From assembly GCA_937921865.1 (NCBI GenBank), contig CAKZWF010000003.1, positions 1 through 64,000 on the forward strand: 64,000 nt of DNA, read 5' to 3'. Shown here piece after piece: positions 15,643 through 24,770 of this stretch. This stretch comes from an uncultured Pseudomonadales bacterium (GTDB lineage Bacteria > Pseudomonadota > Gammaproteobacteria > Pseudomonadales > Azotimanducaceae). How positions within the stretch are numbered: position 1 is the first letter of the stretch; each line of letters opens with the position of its first letter. The position numbers and the translations under genes are program-made. The notes below the pieces were generated by a model. That model was not told where the DNA came from. It did no database searches and was given only the letters and a program-made list of their open reading frames with translations.

Positions 15643-17373
15643 TCACATACCCGGGGTTTGCTGGATGAACAGGAACTCTTCAACAGCCGCCTTCGATTCG
15701 GGACGCAGGTTCTCGATGCCCTTATACGGGATACCGGTGGCTGGCCCTTCATCGGGATATTTAGTTTTGCGGGCGATATGTCGCTGAATCATCCTGACAA
15801 ACTTCGCCCCACCCCATGCGCCGATTTCGGTGGAAACCGGTTTTTCTTCCCGCGTGTCTCTGAACAGGTCATAGAAGTCAGCCAGGATTGCATTGTCGAT
15901 CGAGCCGCCGGGCAGCGCCAGTTTGTATTGCTCCTTGACCACCGCTTCAAGCTTATTGATGTTGTACAGGAACACGTAGTCGCGACGACCATAGGTCTCG
16001 CCTTCAAGCAGCAGAGTGGTCTGGTCGATGCCGTCGATGATCCGGTCGGTCGGAATTTCATCCGTTGCGCCGCCGAGTCGGGCGATCGTGTTGTACAGAT
16101 CAGTCACGTGTACGATGTCACCGACAACCGAATCGGCTTCAATCATCTCCGGCCAGCGAACAAACGCATCAACGCGCACTCCCCCTTCAGTCGTTGACCC
16201 TTTGCCACCACGGAATATCATCGGGCTGTAGCCGGATTGGGTTGAATACTTGGTAAAGTGTCCATTGTCACCCATGATGATGACCAGGGTATTGTCAGCA
16301 ACACCCAGCTCATCCATTTCCGCCATCAGATCGCCGATCCAACGGTCCACGAGTTTCATTTTCTCGACATAGATGCCGCCATTTGGCGTGGTGTATTCAT
16401 CGGTGGTGGTTCGAGGTCCTGTCAGCGGATATAACGGCCAGTACTGCAGAAAGAAAGGCTCGTCAGCTTTCGCCAGCTTGCGCAGCTGCTCCATGGTCTG
16501 ATTCTGATAGCGGACGTTCATCTCATGGTATTTTGCTTCTGTCCAACGTTCGCCGGCCTTCATGCCAACTTCACGAACTGGCTGGTCGCGCACGCCCTCA
16601 ACACCGGTGACCATCGCGGAGGCATCGGTCCGCAACCAACCATCCAGGGTATAGCGATCGTCGTAGTTGTTGTCGCCGATACCTACACTGACTTCTTCAT
16701 CAGCAGCGTCGTCGTGGAATATCGTCAGTTGACCCTGCTGGTGGATGGGAAATGCCGCATAGTCGAAACCCTGACGGGTAGGCCAGGCCTCTTCGATGTC
16801 TCCCATATGCCACTTGCCGATATGCACAGTGTTATAGCCGGCTTCAGAGAGAATTTCCGCCAGAGTAACTTCTTTGTCAGCCAGTCCAAACCCGGATATA
16901 TCAACGGCTGTGTTGCCCATCCCGAATCGATAAGGCTGACGACCGGTCATGAACGCAACCCGGGTCGGTGTGCAGGATGGCTCCGTATACATGCGGGACA
17001 AACGCATGCCTTCCCGCGCGAATTCGTTGATCGCCGGTGTGTTGTAGCCACGAATAGAATTGAGGGTTTCGTTGCCGAGGTCACCGAAGCCGATATCGTC
17101 GATCAGGATATAAAACACATTGGGCGGTTTGCCGCCGTTCTTCTCGCGAAACGCCGCCAATGCTGCGTCGACTCGCTCATCGTCGGCCGACCATTGTTCG
17201 GCATTCTGCTCGGCTGAAATGTAGAATTCGGCATCGTGGGCAATGTCTCGTGCGCTTGCCTGAGTCCATGCCGCAGTCACCAGTACCGAGACTGCCAGCA
17301 GAAGTGCATTCTTGATGATGTACTCAGAAGATCCGATCGACGCTAAGCGCGCGCCCATTAGTTTCAACGCCAT
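15643..17373 (-). CDS. Exported type I sulfatase (arylsulfatase family)
   Basis: A 576-residue hydrolase with a signal peptide (hydrophobic run about 24-40, ending TQASA). DDIGFGDLG supplies metal ligands. CTPTR is the formylglycine consensus C-x-P-x-R, so a sulfatase-modifying enzyme is needed elsewhere in the genome. HIGKWHMG and IIMGDNGHF complete the active site. It hydrolyses sulfate esters in the periplasm. The first codons of this gene and of the downstream sulfotransferase both read Met-Ala-Leu-Lys followed by a Gly-Ala pair; this may be chance. Confidence 0.9.
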   Translation of the reverse strand: MALKLMGARLASIGSSEYIIKNALLLAVSVLVTAAWTQASARDIAHDAEFYISAEQNAEQWSADDERVDAALAAFREKNGGKPPNVFYILIDDIGFGDLGNETLNSIRGYNTPAINEFAREGMRLSRMYTEPSCTPTRVAFMTGRQPYRFGMGNTAVDISGFGLADKEVTLAEILSEAGYNTVHIGKWHMGDIEEAWPTRQGFDYAAFPIHQQGQLTIFHDDAADEEVSVGIGDNNYDDRYTLDGWLRTDASAMVTGVEGVRDQPVREVGMKAGERWTEAKYHEMNVRYQNQTMEQLRKLAKADEPFFLQYWPLYPLTGPRTTTDEYTTPNGGIYVEKMKLVDRWIGDLMAEMDELGVADNTLVIIMGDNGHFTKYSTQSGYSPMIFRGGKGSTTEGGVRVDAFVRWPEMIEADSVVGDIVHVTDLYNTIARLGGATDEIPTDRIIDGIDQTTLLLEGETYGRRDYVFLYNINKLEAVVKEQYKLALPGGSIDNAILADFYDLFRDTREEKPVSTEIGAWGGAKFVRMIQRHIARKTKYPDEGPATGIPYKGIENLRPESKAAVEEFLFIQQTPGM

Positions 17374-17514
17374 TAAGTTCCCCTGTTAAGTTTTTTCAGC
17401 CTGTCAGCGCCAGACGCTGCGGTTCGAAGCCCGGATGTCCAAACGATGCCATACCCCACATAATGCCGCTACTCCGCCTCGAAGCGGAAATTTTTAATAG
17501 GCAAGGAGAATTCG

Positions 17515-18135
17515 ATGCTGACCCTGGGCGCACTGCTGTATCCCGACTTCGAACTGCTGGATCTTTATGGGCCACTGGAAATGTTCGGCACCCTCAGCGA
17601 CGAAGTAAATATCGTCACTGTCGCCGACAGCACAGGACCAGTGGCCTCCACCCAAGGACCGAAGACGGTCGCAGACACTGATTTCGACAACGCACCACCA
17701 TTCGATCTGCTGCTGATCCCCGGCGGCATCGGCACCTTCCCGGCGTTGGAGAACAAAGCCCTGCTCAGTTTCCTGACGCAGCAAGCGATTCAGGCCAGGT
17801 ACACCATGTCAGTGTGCACCGGATCTGCGCTGCTGGCCGCCGCCGGTTTGCTGGATGGCCGTCGCGCCACCTCCAACAAAATGTTCTTCTCGATGGTCTC
17901 CGGACAGAGTGACAAGGTCGATTGGGTGGAAAACGCCCGATGGGTAGTCGACGGACCGATGGTCACCTCATCTGGAGTTTCAGCTGGTACTGACATGGCC
18001 CTTGCGGTCATTGCAGACCTGTTCGGTACGGAGCGCGCTGAGCAGATTGCGGTTTTCACGGAGTATCAGTGGCACCGGGATGCTGACAGCGATCCTTTTG
18101 TCCGCTACCTCAATCAGGGCAGCGTGCCAGGCTGA
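17515..18135 (+). CDS. DJ-1/PfpI superfamily protein
   Basis: A 206-residue class I glutamine-amidotransferase-like protein. It carries the nucleophile elbow SVCTGSALLAAAGLLDGRRATSN with the reactive Cys, and the early Glu-containing segment DLYGPLEMFG. The architecture fits the isonitrile-hydratase/transcription-regulator-like branch of DJ-1, but it has no HTH domain. AAGGAG lies about 7 bases before the ATG. It stands alone between divergent and convergent genes. Confidence 0.87.
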   Translation: MLTLGALLYPDFELLDLYGPLEMFGTLSDEVNIVTVADSTGPVASTQGPKTVADTDFDNAPPFDLLLIPGGIGTFPALENKALLSFLTQQAIQARYTMSVCTGSALLAAAGLLDGRRATSNKMFFSMVSGQSDKVDWVENARWVVDGPMVTSSGVSAGTDMALAVIADLFGTERAEQIAVFTEYQWHRDADSDPFVRYLNQGSVPG

Positions 18136-18139
18136 AGCA

Positions 18140-18430
18140 TCAGGGCTGGGTTGCTTCCCGAGTCGTCGACACATCCGCAAGCACTTCCCGAACCTGGTTC
18201 ATCTCCAGTTCCGAAATATCCAGCGCCAGCAGGATAAAGACAAACAGCTGCGCGCCCAGAGAGCCATTGTTTACCTTCGAGCGCAGATTACTCTCAGCCT
18301 GATGCACCCCAAGGGCTTCGAGCTTTTCCACTAAGTCTTTGTATTCAAAACCTTTATAGGCCATTCGAGCGCGAATGAGACGGCGAATTGTTTCCCGCAT
18401 ATCGGGGGAATCGAACAGTTTAGCGGCCAT
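18140..18430 (-). CDS. DUF6471-like small protein, probable HTH regulator
   Basis: A 96-residue basic protein. Its core (RETIRRLIRARMAYKGFEYKD, LVEKLEALGV, then ESNLRSKVNNGSLGAQLF) matches my recollection of DUF6471, whose layout (helix, 'Y-x-x-L-x-x-K-L', 'N-L-R-x-K', helix) resembles a Cro/C1 helix-turn-helix. I chose the ATG at 18430. Longer in-frame openings (18529, 18544) run through AT-rich DNA that contains a promoter and a palindrome. A predicted minus-strand promoter (-35 TTGAAA, -10 TATTAT) would start RNA about 23 bases before 18430. Self-repression through the palindrome in that promoter is an inference. Confidence 0.75.
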   Translation of the reverse strand: MAAKLFDSPDMRETIRRLIRARMAYKGFEYKDLVEKLEALGVHQAESNLRSKVNNGSLGAQLFVFILLALDISELEMNQVREVLADVSTTREATQP

Positions 18431-18459
18431 TTTGTGCACTACATCTAATACATTCGCGA

Positions 18460-18535
18460 ATAATAACCAACATATGTTGCTTTTCAACCACACAATGATA
18501 TTCTCAATCCCGTCTTTTAATAAAGACATATGTTG
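18460..18535. promoter_or_regulatory. Shared divergent promoter with operator-like palindrome
   Basis: CAACATATGTTG at 18468-18479 is a perfect 12-bp palindrome. A second copy matching 10 of 12 bases (AGACATATGTTG) lies at 18524-18535. On the minus strand TTGAAA (18487-18482) and TATTAT (18465-18460) form a promoter with a 16-bp spacer, and the palindrome sits inside that spacer. On the plus strand TTGCTT (18477-18482) and TATTCT (18499-18504) form a weaker promoter for qmcA whose -35 overlaps the same palindrome. The second copy would then lie just downstream of the qmcA transcript start. This is the geometry of a repressor site shared by two divergent genes. Confidence 0.6.
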
Positions 18536-18558
18536 TTTATACAAGACAGGAGACGACT

Positions 18559-19500
18559 ATGTTAGACGGCAACACTCTAACAGCCCTATTTCTAATGGTG
18601 TTGGCTGCCATCATCCTGATGAGTTCTGTGAAAATGGTGCCGCAGGGCTACAACTGGACGGTCGAGCGTTTCGGTCGCTACACCAAAACTCTCGCGCCTG
18701 GTCTGAATCTCATCGTGCCGTTCATCGATCGTGTCGGCCAGAAATGCAATGTGATGGAACAGGTTCTGGACATTCCCCCCCAGGAGGTGATTTCCGAAGA
18801 CAATGCCCAGGTGATTACCGACGCTGTGTGTTTCTACCAGATCCTGGATGCGGTCAAAGCGTCTTACGAGGTGAACGATTTCACCCGAGCGATGCAGAAC
18901 CTGGTGATGACCAATATTCGCGCGGTACTGGGCTCGATGGAACTGGACGAAATGCTCTCCAATCGGGACAAGATCAACTCTGCGTTGCTGTCCAAAGTGG
19001 ATGAAGCCACTGATCCCTGGGGAGTAAAGATCACCAGAGTAGAAATTCGCGACATTTCTCCGCCGCAGGATCTGGTGGACTCGATGGCCAGACAGATGAA
19101 AGCTGAACGGGAAAAGCGCGCGGTCATCTTAGAAGCTGAAGGTCATCGGGAAGCCGCGATCCAGGTGGCGGAAGGTCAGAAGGAATCTGAGATTCTCAAG
19201 GCGGATGGGGAACTGGAAGCCTCCCGACGCCAGGCAGAAGCACGTGAGCGCCTGGCTGAGGCGGAAGCGAAAGCCACACAAATGGTCTCTGCAGCCATCG
19301 CCGGTGGTGATGCACGCGCGATCAACTATTTTGTGGCCCAGAAGTATGTGGAAGCTCTGGGTCAACTCGCGCAGTCGCCAAACAACAAGGTGATGATGAT
19401 CCCGCTGGAGGCAAGTTCCGTGCTTGGATCAATCGCCGGCATCGGCGAGATATCTGCAGAAGTATTCGGCAAAGCGCCGAATACAAACACGAGGGCCTGA
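18559..19500 (+). CDS. qmcA: SPFH/band-7 membrane protein (QmcA/stomatin-like)
   Basis: A 313-residue inner-membrane scaffold protein. One N-terminal helix (about 6-24) is followed by an SPFH domain ([22 protein letters not shown]...). Then comes a long charged coiled coil (about 180-250) rich in Glu/Ala/Lys, and a conserved C-terminal segment. CAGGAGACG precedes the ATG. It is followed 2 bp later by an NfeD-family gene, the classic QmcA/YbbJ pair. The family is linked to membrane-microdomain organisation and protease control. It is divergent from a DUF6471 gene across a shared operator region. Confidence 0.92.
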   Translation: MLDGNTLTALFLMVLAAIILMSSVKMVPQGYNWTVERFGRYTKTLAPGLNLIVPFIDRVGQKCNVMEQVLDIPPQEVISEDNAQVITDAVCFYQILDAVKASYEVNDFTRAMQNLVMTNIRAVLGSMELDEMLSNRDKINSALLSKVDEATDPWGVKITRVEIRDISPPQDLVDSMARQMKAEREKRAVILEAEGHREAAIQVAEGQKESEILKADGELEASRRQAEARERLAEAEAKATQMVSAAIAGGDARAINYFVAQKYVEALGQLAQSPNNKVMMIPLEASSVLGSIAGIGEISAEVFGKAPNTNTRA

Positions 19501-19502
19501 TC

Positions 19503-19952
19503 ATGGAATGGTTATTCGATTTGAGCGCGTACCACTGGCTTGTTCTCGGCCTGCTCCTGCTTGGAGCCGACGCGCTCGGCGCCGCAGGATTTCTGCTCGG
19601 CGCCGGGATTGCCGCACTCGCGACGGGTGTTGTGGTGTTCATTGCGCCGGAGTTATCAGCAAGCCTGCAGGTGATTTTGTTCAGTGTCAGCGCGCTGGTT
19701 GCCAGCTATCTGTATATCGGTGTGTTTCGTCAGGCTCAGGATGAAGCCGGAGCCCCGCAACTGAATCAGCGCGCCGCCGCGCTGATCGGCCACCGCTTCG
19801 AACTCACCGACACATTGACTGACGGCACTGGCAGCGTGCAGATCGGCGATACCTACTGGCATGTTTCGGCAGACACCGAGCTGAGTTGCGGTACTCGAGT
19901 GGAGGTGATCGCAGCGGAGCCAATGAAGTTGCACCTTGCGTCGGTGGCGTAA
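19503..19952 (+). CDS. NfeD-family membrane protein, QmcA partner
   Basis: A 149-residue YbbJ-type short NfeD protein. Three or four hydrophobic segments (about 10-28, 30-50 and 55-75) are followed by a soluble OB-fold domain (about 90-147, GHRFELTDTLTDGTGSVQIG...) that ends the protein. It begins 2 bp after the QmcA stop, so the two are co-expressed; the OB domain is thought to contact the SPFH scaffold. No serine-protease domain is present, unlike long NfeD proteins. Confidence 0.88.
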   Translation: MEWLFDLSAYHWLVLGLLLLGADALGAAGFLLGAGIAALATGVVVFIAPELSASLQVILFSVSALVASYLYIGVFRQAQDEAGAPQLNQRAAALIGHRFELTDTLTDGTGSVQIGDTYWHVSADTELSCGTRVEVIAAEPMKLHLASVA

Positions 19953-19997
19953 CTTTAGGCACGATGACGAATTGAGCTAGCGTTATAAGAAGAGGGT

Positions 19998-21443
19998 TTG
20001 CACCCGCTCGATCTGTCCATCGTTGTCGCGTACCTGGTTACCATCACTGTGGTGGGCTTCCGGCTATCCAAGCGTGTGCACGATTCGCGCGACTACTTCC
20101 TCGCCGGACGTTCGCTGACCTGGTGGGTAATCGGTTTGTCGATCATTGGTACCAACGTCAGCGCCAATGGCTACGTGGGCGCGGCAGGTGGCGCCTATAA
20201 GAATGGCATCGCCCAGGCTAACTTCGAATGGATTGGTGCTATTCCAGCAATGATCCTGGCTTCCCTGGTGTTCATCCCGCTGTACTGGCGGTCCGGTGTC
20301 TACTCGATTCCAGAATATCTTGGCTTGCGCTACAACCAGCCGGTAAGACTGATCTCCGCCACCATCGCCAGTGTCTTCGCGGTTTTCGCGATCGGTGTCT
20401 CGCTCTGGGCTATCGCACTGACTCTACAGACTTATATGGACTGGCCTATCTGGGTCGGCATTGTCGTCACCGGCACGGTGGTGGGTCTTTACAGCATCTC
20501 CGGCGGCCTGGCTGCTGTGGCGTTCACTGACGCATTCCAGGTTGTGATCATGTTTCTGGGCGGCATTGTCATCGTTGCGATCGGCATTTCCAACGCTGGT
20601 GGTGCTGACGATTTTGCCCGCACACTTATGGGCGAAAACCCAACCCATCTGCAGGCCTACCTGCCAGCGGATCATCCGGAGTTTCCCTGGCCCGGGGTAT
20701 TGCTCGGGCTGGCAGTAGTGCTGTCGCCCGCCTACTGGGTGGGCAGTCAGGCAATCCTGCAGCGCACCCTTGGGGCACGCACCCAGTGGGATGCCAGTGC
20801 TTCGATGATGTTTGCAGCATTCGCAAAAACTCTGGTACCACTGCTGATTGTCTTTCCTGGACTGCTGGCACTGGTGCTGCATGCTGATATTGAATATCCA
20901 GACATGGCGCTACCCTGGGTGGTGAAGAACGTATTGCCGCCAGGTCTGTCCGGGCTGATGTTCATCGCAATCATTGCTGCCCTGCAGTCTTCAATCGACT
21001 CCGGCATCAACTCAACCGCACTGATGGTTACCCGAGACATCCGCGGAGTGCTGGTTAAAAACACCGATCCCGAGTCAGAACTGAGAATCGGTCGTTGGAT
21101 GACGCTGGTGATTCTGCTCGGCGGCATGGCATTCGCTCCTTACATCGGTGATCTCGGCGGCATCTATTTCCTGATTCAGACCCTGCTGTCGCTGTTCCAG
21201 GGACCCATGCTGGCATTGCTGCTGCTGGGCGCATTCTCCAGCCGGGCAACACCCGTTGGCGGCCTGATCACCCTGGTGACCGGCGTGGCTTTTGCCGCCA
21301 TTCTGATGGCCATGGATCTGAACATGCTCTATGTAGCTTTCATTACGTTCTGCTATTCGCTGGTGGTTCTATACGGCTCGGGCTTTTTCACTCAGCCGCT
21401 GGGCTCAGAAGCACTGAAGAGACTGGTGTACCGGCATGTTTGA
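19998..21443 (+). CDS. Sodium:solute symporter (SSS/SLC5 family)
   Basis: A 481-residue transporter of about 13 helices that starts at TTG 19998 behind GAAGAGGG. DYFLAGRSLTWWVIGLSIIGTN is the typical first-helix region, and SISGGLAAVAFTDAFQ and the helix around FIAIIAALQSSIDSGINS contain Na+-site residues of the LeuT fold. The sequence is closest to the SGLT/galactose-type branch, so a sugar or similar neutral solute is plausible. The stop overlaps the next small membrane gene by 8 bp. It lies 45 bp after nfeD, with no terminator seen. Confidence 0.9.
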   Translation: MHPLDLSIVVAYLVTITVVGFRLSKRVHDSRDYFLAGRSLTWWVIGLSIIGTNVSANGYVGAAGGAYKNGIAQANFEWIGAIPAMILASLVFIPLYWRSGVYSIPEYLGLRYNQPVRLISATIASVFAVFAIGVSLWAIALTLQTYMDWPIWVGIVVTGTVVGLYSISGGLAAVAFTDAFQVVIMFLGGIVIVAIGISNAGGADDFARTLMGENPTHLQAYLPADHPEFPWPGVLLGLAVVLSPAYWVGSQAILQRTLGARTQWDASASMMFAAFAKTLVPLLIVFPGLLALVLHADIEYPDMALPWVVKNVLPPGLSGLMFIAIIAALQSSIDSGINSTALMVTRDIRGVLVKNTDPESELRIGRWMTLVILLGGMAFAPYIGDLGGIYFLIQTLLSLFQGPMLALLLLGAFSSRATPVGGLITLVTGVAFAAILMAMDLNMLYVAFITFCYSLVVLYGSGFFTQPLGSEALKRLVYRHV

Positions 21444-21642
21444 GTGGTTGAACGAACTTCCGGTGGCCTGGGCTAACAACATCACCGTGGTGCTGTTCGT
21501 GCTGATTGCAGCCGCCTGTTTCGCCATCCCGCGCAGTTCGGTGATCGCCGATGCGCCAACCAAAGCCCGCTGGCGGGATCTGCGCTGGTGGGCCGTGGCC
21601 CTGATTGCGGTGCAACTGGGTATTTACGTCCTGTTCCGATAA
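21436..21642 (+). CDS. Small two-helix membrane protein coupled to the symporter
   Basis: A 68-residue protein with two membrane helices (about 15-31 and 50-66) separated by a short charged loop. Its ATG lies inside the last codons of the symporter gene (8-bp overlap), so translation is coupled. I know of small unnamed proteins in this position behind SGLT-like symporters, but no function is established to my knowledge. An accessory subunit is an inference from the overlap. Confidence 0.7.
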   Translation: MFEWLNELPVAWANNITVVLFVLIAAACFAIPRSSVIADAPTKARWRDLRWWAVALIAVQLGIYVLFR

Positions 21643-21687
21643 GCAGTTCAATAAGAACTATGGGAACAGATAAAGTGAGGGAGACAC

Positions 21688-22527
21688 ATGCGCAGTGAAT
21701 ACACAGGTCTAATGCGAATCGCTTTCGGACTATTTCTTATCCTGGCACTACCTGGTCATGCCACCACCGGCGTTCAGCTATATGTCTTCGATTGCGGGAG
21801 TCTGCGTGCCGAAGACATCAGCATGTTCAGCCTGAGCAATGAAGAAACCCCTGTCAGGGAGCTGTTTGCTCCCTGCTACCTGATCAAACACCCTGATGGA
21901 CTGCTGCTCTGGGATGCCGGACTGCCGACGGACTTTGCCGGTAAAGGCGAGTTTGAACTCGAACCCGGGGTCTTCGTACGCTATGACACACCGCTGGCCG
22001 ATCAACTGGCGGCAATGGACATCGAGGTCTCAGACATCGACATGGTCGCCTTTTCGCACATGCACTGGGACCACGTCGGATCCGCCAATCTGTTTACTGA
22101 ATCCACCCTGCTGATTCAGCGCTCTGAACATCAGTCCGCGTTTGTCGCTAAAGACAACGAGCTGTTCCAACCCGAGCTGTATATGGAGCTGGCTGATAGC
22201 AACATGCAGATGCTGGATGGTGATCTCGACGTATTCGACGACGGCAGTGTGCAGATTATCTCCGCGCCCGGACACACAGCCGGGCACCAGGTGCTGCTGC
22301 TGCGACTGGAGAACTCGGGAACGCTGTTGTTGTCCGGCGATCTTTATCACTTCCGAAAGAGCCGCGAACTGCGTCGGGTGCCGGTATTCAACAGCAACGC
22401 CGAAGATACTCTGAAAGCAATGGATAAAGTTGAAGCGCTGATCGAACAGGAGAACGCCACCCTGTGGATTGAACATGACAAAGCACTGGCAGACACACTG
22501 CGCAAAGCGCCAGCGTTTTACGACTGA
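21688..22527 (+). CDS. Exported metallo-beta-lactamase-fold hydrolase (AHL-lactonase-like)
   Basis: A 279-residue protein. A signal peptide (hydrophobic run about 11-22, ending LPGHA) precedes a metallo-beta-lactamase fold. Metal motifs: SHMHWDHVG (H-x-H-x-D-H), His in SAPGHTAGHQ, Asp in LLSGDLYHF and a C-terminal His in WIEHD. The order and spacing match N-acyl-homoserine lactonases. Because it is exported, it would act on periplasmic or external lactones. Alternatives are other esters or lactones, so the AHL call is a homology suggestion. GGGAG lies upstream. Confidence 0.82.
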   Translation: MRSEYTGLMRIAFGLFLILALPGHATTGVQLYVFDCGSLRAEDISMFSLSNEETPVRELFAPCYLIKHPDGLLLWDAGLPTDFAGKGEFELEPGVFVRYDTPLADQLAAMDIEVSDIDMVAFSHMHWDHVGSANLFTESTLLIQRSEHQSAFVAKDNELFQPELYMELADSNMQMLDGDLDVFDDGSVQIISAPGHTAGHQVLLLRLENSGTLLLSGDLYHFRKSRELRRVPVFNSNAEDTLKAMDKVEALIEQENATLWIEHDKALADTLRKAPAFYD

Positions 22528-22545
22528 GCTGCAGGCGGCTGAGGC

Positions 22546-23549
22546 TTAAGTCAGACGATAAACGCGAGCGGCAGTATCGTGAAAGAGCTGGGCTTTTTCA
22601 CTGGCTGAAGCATCGGCAACCAGCTTCTTGAACGCATTCCACAACACCCGATAAGAGCAGCTCTGCTTATCGACCGGGAAGTTGCTTTCAAACATACAGC
22701 GTTGTGGTCCAAAACAGTCGAGCATGTGCCGATAGTAGTCGCCGGCTGCAGTAACGAGCGTATCCGACGTTGGTGGCTGGGCTTGTTTGTGAAAACCAAA
22801 GCCATTAATCGGCATCACCATCCCGCCGAGTTTGGCGACAACGTTTTCGCAACGGGACAGCGCCTGAATATCTTCACGCCAGGCATCGAATATAGCTTGA
22901 CGCTGGTTCTGATAAGGGCCAATGCCAAGCGGTCCACCCAGGTGATCCAGGATGATGGTGGTATCCGGGAAAGCTCTTGCCAGATCGGTCAGCTCGCTGA
23001 TCTGCGGATGGTAGAGCCAGGCGTCAAACGACAGACCCCGGCGACCGAGCTCAGCAAATCCTGTCCGAAAAGCCGGGTCCGCCAGCATGCCGGCGAATGG
23101 ATCCGTATGGGAATTGCGCACTGCAGCTGCGGCATCCCATCCTGCAGCATGGCGAATGCCGCGAAAGCGCGGGCTGGCCGAAGCATGGGCATCGAGCACC
23201 CTGCCAACTTCAGCACCCAGATTCAGATCCGCATAGCTGACGATTCCCGCGCAGACCCGGGTCGATCCATACTGTCCGCTGGCTGACATCGCCGCGATAC
23301 CGTTGACAAATTCGGTCTCACCAACAGGTTTAAGCGCCTCGTCGCCGTCGGCCCGATACATGCTTGCGCACTCGACAAAGACGGTGCTGACCACATTATG
23401 GCCATCGCCGATGTCCTCCAGCAGTTCATCAAGAAGATAGCGGCTGGCCGGGTGATCCCAGAGATGATGGTGGGGATCGCAGATTGCCAGCTCCGGCTCG
23501 ATGACCTCTTCAGATATCTGATCGAGCCAGTCACGGTCTCCGATAGCCA

Positions 23550-23550
<1 letters not shown>
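22546..23550 (-). CDS. Amidohydrolase (TIM-barrel, COG3618 type)
   Basis: A 334-residue amidohydrolase-2 enzyme. The N-terminal CDPHHHLWDH gives the first metal-binding His pair, and TIILDHLGGPLG supplies a later active-site segment. MFESNFPVDKQSCSYR near the C-terminus holds the catalytic Asp. Related enzymes hydrolyse lactones such as L-fuconolactone or 2-pyrone-4,6-dicarboxylate. Its start shares one base with the stop of adhC, so it is translated as the second gene of that operon. Confidence 0.85.
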
Positions 23551-24689
<1,139 letters not shown>

Positions 24690-24770
24690 CTAGCGCCTCG
24701 GCGTAAAAAAACAATAGCGCATCGCATCTAGTACAATGCGCCGCCTCACTTCGGATATACCAACGCAGCT

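Noticed and set aside
15043..16197. Long plus-strand frame opposite the sulfotransferase and sulfatase
   Set aside because: Antisense to two well-supported genes and shows no recognisable domain.
18431..18544. Longer DUF6471 protein from 18529 or 18544
   Set aside because: It would place the start inside the second operator copy and upstream of the predicted promoter.
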